Made by a program: the position numbers and the translations under genes. DNA of 10,431 bases from an uncultured Clostridium sp. (GTDB lineage Bacteria > Bacillota > Clostridia > TANB77 > CAG-508). The DNA lies in contig CAMSQT010000025.1 of the NCBI GenBank assembly GCA_947062645.1, positions 1 through 10,431 on the forward strand. Direction: 5' to 3'. Shown here piece by piece: positions 7,411 through 10,431 of this stretch. The notes under the pieces are model-generated. The model was not told the origin of the DNA, did no database searches, and saw only the letters and a program-made list of their open reading frames with translations. Numbering within the stretch: position 1 is the stretch's first letter; each line of letters begins with the position of its first letter.

Positions 7411-7440
7411 TTTTTTACATATTTTTACATATTTTTACAT
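7411..7440 (-). repeat. Three 10-bp tandem repeats (phased A-tracts) upstream of the transposase promoter
   Basis: The plus strand reads three consecutive 10-mers ending in TTTTTACAT, with one mismatch in the first. On the transcribed strand they are ATGTAAAAAT repeats placed once per helical turn directly upstream of the -35. They could bend DNA or act as an UP element. Confidence 0.6.
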
Positions 7441-7463
7441 GTTCTCATTAGCTTTTATTATTA

Positions 7464-7496
7464 ATGGCTAAAGTGTGCCTGTCCCACTTTGACCAT
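7464..7496 (-). repeat. REP-like hairpin unit C (hybrid arms)
   Basis: The left arm ATGGCTAAAG is the unit A type, while the right arm CTTTGACCAT is the unit B type, so the stem has two internal mismatches. On the minus strand the loop is TGGGACAGGCACA. Confidence 0.85.
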
Positions 7497-7498
7497 CA

Positions 7499-7531
7499 AT
7501 GGCTAAAGCGTGCCTGTCCCAGTTTAGCCAT
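7499..7531 (-). repeat. REP-like hairpin unit D
   Basis: The arms ATGGCTAAAG and GTTTAGCCAT differ from a perfect dyad at one position. On the minus strand the loop is TGGGACAGGCACG. The unit overlaps the end of the GH15 gene and supplies its stop codon. Confidence 0.85.
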
Positions 7532-9487
7532 ATAACTTTTCCAATACGATAATAAACATGGCATGAGACCAACCAAGTCCTAGTACCCAATTAGGTTGTA
7601 GGGTAGCGTTGTCTACTTGTTCTCCTAAGAAACTGTGCTTTCCTGCTGTTTTTACAACGAAGTCAAAGGTGTCTTTGGCTTTTTTCTTTTCTCCTGTTTC
7701 TAAATAATATAGTGTCATCCAAAGGTTAGCAATTGGCCATGGATTTCCGGTTTCTATAATGATCTGCTTCAAATCGTTGATAACCACCGTGTGTAAGTTC
7801 TTAAGGATAGATTAATTCTTTCTACTGTATTTACGATTTTCTTTTCTTTTGGCTTGAAGACGTTAAATGGTGTCACTGCACCGATTATACTGATGTCCAT
7901 TTTTTGGTCTTCGGTATTTCTTAAATAGGTTTTTCTTTCTTCGTCATACATATTTTGGTTAATATATTTTTTGATTTCGGTTTGTAACTTTTCTAGTTCT
8001 CTTTCACTCTTTATGATTTTTTCGTCTTTTAGTCGATTGTCTTCAAAGTTTGATGTTTTGTCTCCTAGTACTCGATAAATTCTCATGATACATTCAAAAG
8101 CCGCATAAATGCTTGCTAAGGAATATAAATGGATTCCCTCACACATTTCCCATAAATCATAACTTACATGGTATTTATGTCCTTTTGTTTTTAGGCTCTC
8201 TTCCATCTCTTGCTTAACTTTATCCTTGTCATGTTGGTCTTCACCGTCAACTTTTAACCAGTCTTTTATATAACGTTTCAAAAAATCAACTGCTTTTTCA
8301 CACATTGTTAAATTGTCTTTTAAAAATTTTTCGTCTTTTGTGTATTGATAGTGTTCATATATGCCATACACCACACTTGCTGTTTCGTCAATTTGATAGC
8401 CCCATGCTGGTGCTAATTTTCCATCAGTAAAAAATCTTTGCTCCCACATTCCATTTCTGCTTTGCGTTTTTTTACAAAATACTTTGTAAAATTTATCGGT
8501 TTCTTTTTGCATTTTTAAAATGTCCAATGCTTTTGTCATAAATACGGCATCTCGTGTCCAACAATAAGCATATCTTCCACATTGTGTAAAGTTTTCGTCT
8601 ACTTCTGCTGAAGCAATAATTCCACCTGTTTCGCTATTGGTCAAAAGTGGAAATAGCAAAATGCTTCTTTTGTAGATATCGTAAATCTTTTCTTCATAAC
8701 TGTTTTGTGGCTCTTTTAAGTTTAAGCCATTATGGTCTTTTACATATTTTCTCCAATATGACTTTGCCTCGGTATATTCTTTGTTTAAATCGATTTTCTT
8801 AATTCTTTCGATTTCATTTTCAATAGCTGATATATTTTTATTTTCACCAATTGCCATACAAATTTCTAGTGTCTTTTTTTCTTGTGGATGGATGGTTCCT
8901 AAGTCATAGCAAATACTAGTATCATTTGACATGCCAATATAATCTTTGTCATAAATGTCGCCACTTTTAATGGTTTCTTTACTTCCATTAATTTGATGCT
9001 TGGCCAATTTTTGCCCTTTTGCAAATGTTGAAAAAGTAAAATCGTGAGCATATTGCAACATGCCTCCCTCTATTATTTTGCAACTTACATGATTGTTATA
9101 ATCTGTTAATAAAGAAGAATGAATATAAAAATTGGTATTTAGGTCAATTTTTCCATCATTTAAGAAGATGTACTTTTTTACTAATACATTTTCTTTTATC
9201 ATAACATAATCAGTTTGGAGGATTTTTAGGTTAAAATAAGTATTGGTTATTTCTGTATTTAAGACATTAGTATCAGTATCATAATATTGTTTGTATACAT
9301 TATTGACATCGTCATGTAAATAAATTAATTGTGAATTATTGATTTTTATTCCTGTATGAAAATAGTCCAAATATTGTCTATTATCTTTACTTGGGAAATA
9401 AATTCTTTGCACTTCTCCCTTTCCTGTAAAGGTTGCTAACATATTTTTGTTTCCTATCATTGCTTCATTAAAATACTTATTTTCCAT
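7524..9487 (-). CDS. GH15 glucoamylase-like glycosidase, decoded with two +1 frameshifts
   Basis: GH15 enzymes release glucose from the non-reducing ends of alpha-glucans; some are dextranases or trehalases. No signal peptide is seen (MENKYFNEAMIGNKN), so it probably acts in the cytosol on glycogen or maltooligosaccharides. Residues 1 to about 250 form the beta-sandwich domain of bacterial members. The catalytic (alpha/alpha)6 barrel follows with YCWTRDAVF, YQIDETASVVYGIY (putative general acid Glu) and, near the C-terminus, a YTGGYQRFEADHY stretch and NGNPWPIANLW. That last part is readable only after +1 steps at CGG codons 567 and 580 (7789-7787 and 7749-7747). The full product is then 653 residues, normal for the family. 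The start is ATG 9487, with GGAAAGG-rich sequence upstream. The stop TAA lies inside repeat unit D, so the last residues are supplied by the repeat. Family call is firm, exact substrate is not. Confidence 0.85.
7746..7749 (-). other. +1 frameshift site 4, in the GH15 gene (CGGA)
   Basis: In the frame entered at site 3 the sequence reads TAT AGA AAC CGG AAA TCC and would stop a few codons later. Skipping the C gives AAC GGA AAT CCA TGG, that is N-G-N-P-W, the conserved Gly before NPW in GH15 enzymes. It is the second shift within 40 nt. Confidence 0.85.
7786..7789 (-). other. +1 frameshift site 3, in the GH15 gene (CGGT)
   Basis: The main frame reads ACT TAC ACA CGG TGG and ends six codons after the ACA. 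Skipping the C gives ACA GGT GGT TAT CAA CGA TTT GAA, that is TGGYQRFE, matching the family. The context ACA-CGG is not a homopolymer, which makes a simple run-length sequencing error less likely here. Confidence 0.85.
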
Positions 9488-9519
9488 TTTCTAATATCTT
9501 TCCTTTCCTAAAAAAGCAC

Positions 9520-9552
9520 AAATCTCAAGTTAACCTGTCCCAAAGTTGCCAT
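9520..9552 (-). repeat. Decayed REP-like hairpin unit E
   Basis: By position and length (33 nt, 2 nt from unit F) this is a degenerate copy. It keeps the plus-strand CCTGTCCCA core and the right-arm TTGCCAT, but the left arm no longer pairs. Confidence 0.6.
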
Positions 9553-9554
9553 TT

Positions 9555-9587
9555 ATGGTTAGTCAGTGCCTGTCCCAGAATTGCCAT
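9555..9587 (-). repeat. Partly decayed REP-like hairpin unit F
   Basis: ATGGTTAGTC and GAATTGCCAT arms pair only partly around the intact 13-nt loop AGTGCCTGTCCCA. The unit's last base is shared with the stop codon of the beta-CASP gene. Confidence 0.75.
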
Positions 9588-10431
9588 TAACCTTCGATTA
9601 CGTTTATGATTTGTTTTTCTAAGTCTTTTATTTTTTCATTTATTCTAAAGATGTCTTCGTCGCGTAAGGCTTTGTCTTCTATGTCTTGCCTTACATAGGT
9701 ATCCATGTCTTTGATTTCTTCTTTTAGTTTGTCTAGTCTGGTGATTACTTCTCTTCTTATGGCCGCTGTTATTCTTCTTTCTATTTTGTTTGTTATTTTT
9801 ACGCTACTAGCATTTGTTGTTTCTTCTTTGCTTAGTTCTTCTCTGATTGCATTTAGTTCATAGGTTTCACCAAATTCTGGTACGGTTACAGAAATTTTGG
9901 TCTCTTGTTTGATTTTTTCTTCTAATGTATTTTGCGCTTCTTTTTCACCATGAACTAAGAAGATGTGTTTTGGTTTGTTGATGAATGAATAGATAAAGTT
10001 CATTAATCCTTCTTGGTCTGCATGTCCTGAGTAGCCTTCGATGTATTCGATTCTTGCATTGACTGCTATTTCTTCACCAAAGATTTTTACTTTTTTAGCA
10101 CCGTTTACGATGCTATACCCAAGGGTTCCTACTGCTTGGTATCCTACAAAAAGTATGGTGGATTTTGGATTCCATAGATTATGTTTTAAATGGTGTTTGA
10201 TTCTTCCTACTTCACACATTCCACTTGCTGATATGATGATGCTTGGGGTTGAGTCTTCATTTAGAGCTTTGGATTCGTCTGCTGTTTGTGTGAATTTTAA
10301 GCCAGGAAATTCAAGTGGGTTGTCTCCTGCCATAATTTCTTGCTGAATTTGTTCTTCAAATAGATTGGTATTTTCTCTAAATACTTCGGTCGCCGAAATA
10401 GCCAAAGGACTATCTACATAGACATTTGATT
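9587..10431 (-). CDS. MBL-fold/beta-CASP RNase-like metallo-hydrolase, C-terminal part
   Basis: The gene enters from beyond the right edge in the frame SNVYVDSPLAISATEVFR, so the metallo-beta-lactamase N-terminus with the HxHxDH site is not visible. The DSPLA element is the beta-CASP entry (motif A Asp). PSIIISASGMCEVGRIKHHL, GYSGHADQ (motif B His) and IFLVHGE (motif C His region) follow in the order seen in COG1236/YSH1-like RNA-processing exonucleases. After these comes a tail of about 75 residues rich in Glu, Lys and Arg, probably helical or coiled coil (IERRITAAIRREVITRLDKL), beyond the usual core. The protein is expected to process RNA in the cytosol. Stop TAA at 9587-9589 abuts repeat unit F. 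There are 99 bp between this stop and the GH15 start and no clear promoter there, so co-transcription is possible. Confidence 0.85.
   Translation of the reverse strand, partial: SNVYVDSPLAISATEVFRENTNLFEEQIQQEIMAGDNPLEFPGLKFTQTADESKALNEDSTPSIIISASGMCEVGRIKHHLKHNLWNPKSTILFVGYQAVGTLGYSIVNGAKKVKIFGEEIAVNARIEYIEGYSGHADQEGLMNFIYSFINKPKHIFLVHGEKEAQNTLEEKIKQETKISVTVPEFGETYELNAIREELSKEETTNASSVKITNKIERRITAAIRREVITRLDKLKEEIKDMDTYVRQDIEDKALRDEDIFRINEKIKDLEKQIINVIEG

Larger units (their letters stand above)
6469..7531 (-). mobile_element. RAYT element: Y1 transposase gene between inverted paired-hairpin modules
   Basis: A REP-associated tyrosine transposase gene is flanked by two 68-nt modules, 6469-6536 and 7464-7531, in opposite orientation. 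Each module is two 33-nt hairpins separated by 2 nt. The core GGGACAGGCAC is on the plus strand on the left (B differs by one base) and on the minus strand on the right. This is the arrangement of RAYT genes with their REP/BIME-type repeats. A third, decayed module at 9520-9587 shows that the repeat exists apart from the gene. No clear target duplication was seen. Confidence 0.75.

Noticed and set aside
6469..7531. CRISPR array
   Set aside because: The repeats are palindromic pairs separated by 2 nt with a transposase gene between them. There are no regularly sized unique spacers and no cas genes.
2634..7789. Simple homopolymer sequencing errors as the cause of the frameshifts
   Set aside because: Not excluded, but disfavoured. 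Site 3 (ACA-CGG) is not in a run, all four share CGG, and long A/T runs in the same genes show no indels. A systematic base-calling error at this motif remains the main alternative and needs raw reads.
2634..7789. Simple reassignment of CGG to another amino acid
   Set aside because: Reassignment keeps the reading frame. Here the frame changes by +1 at every CGG, so a triplet reassignment alone does not explain the data.
7524..9487. GH15 region as two separate genes, 7524-7787 and 7769-9487
   Set aside because: The conserved GGYxRFE and NPW segments span the junction in three frames, and the short right-hand frame starts with residues that do not match the family. One gene with two +1 steps explains all of it.
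1..10431. tRNA or rRNA genes
   Set aside because: I saw no cloverleaf-like segment with a TTCGANNC-type arm and no rRNA-like sequence in the intergenic regions.

Overview
The window is AT-rich DNA from a low-GC Bacillota, most likely an uncultured Clostridia-like lineage. The grounds are strong A/T codon bias, GGAGG-type ribosome binding sites, SigA-like promoters, T-tailed terminators, a Firmicutes-style carAB pair and an Rpn-family nuclease gene. All seven main genes lie on the minus strand, so transcription runs from right to left.

Layout from right to left: the 3' part of a metallo-beta-lactamase/beta-CASP RNase-like gene (9587-10431, cut by the window edge); a paired-hairpin repeat module (9520-9587); a GH15 glucoamylase-like gene (7524-9487); a small mobile element (6469-7531) made of a REP-associated tyrosine transposase gene between two inverted copies of the same module; gapA with its own promoter, 5' hairpin and terminator; carA-carB with a promoter, an attenuator-like leader and a terminator; and the start of an Rpn-family nuclease gene (1-321, cut by the window edge). 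carAB makes carbamoyl phosphate for pyrimidines and arginine. gapA is central glycolysis. The GH15 enzyme probably feeds glucose from alpha-glucans into that route.

The most striking observation concerns reading frame. carB and the GH15 gene each need two +1 frameshifts to encode full-length, well-conserved proteins (about 1059 and 653 residues). All four shifts fall exactly at an in-frame CGG codon followed by T or A, where skipping the C yields GGT or GGA (Gly). In a hand scan of about 3,060 codons I found no other in-frame CGG, although CGG occurs out of frame on the coding strand about 17 times inside genes. So CGG seems absent as an ordinary codon and appears only where the frame moves by +1. 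This suggests programmed +1 frameshifting, or quadruplet CGGN decoding (probably as Gly), at an otherwise unused codon. A systematic sequence error is the main alternative. I know of no described system of this kind.

A second theme is the 68-nt module (two 33-nt hairpins separated by 2 nt). It occurs three times, each time at the 3' end of a gene, touching or supplying the stop codon.
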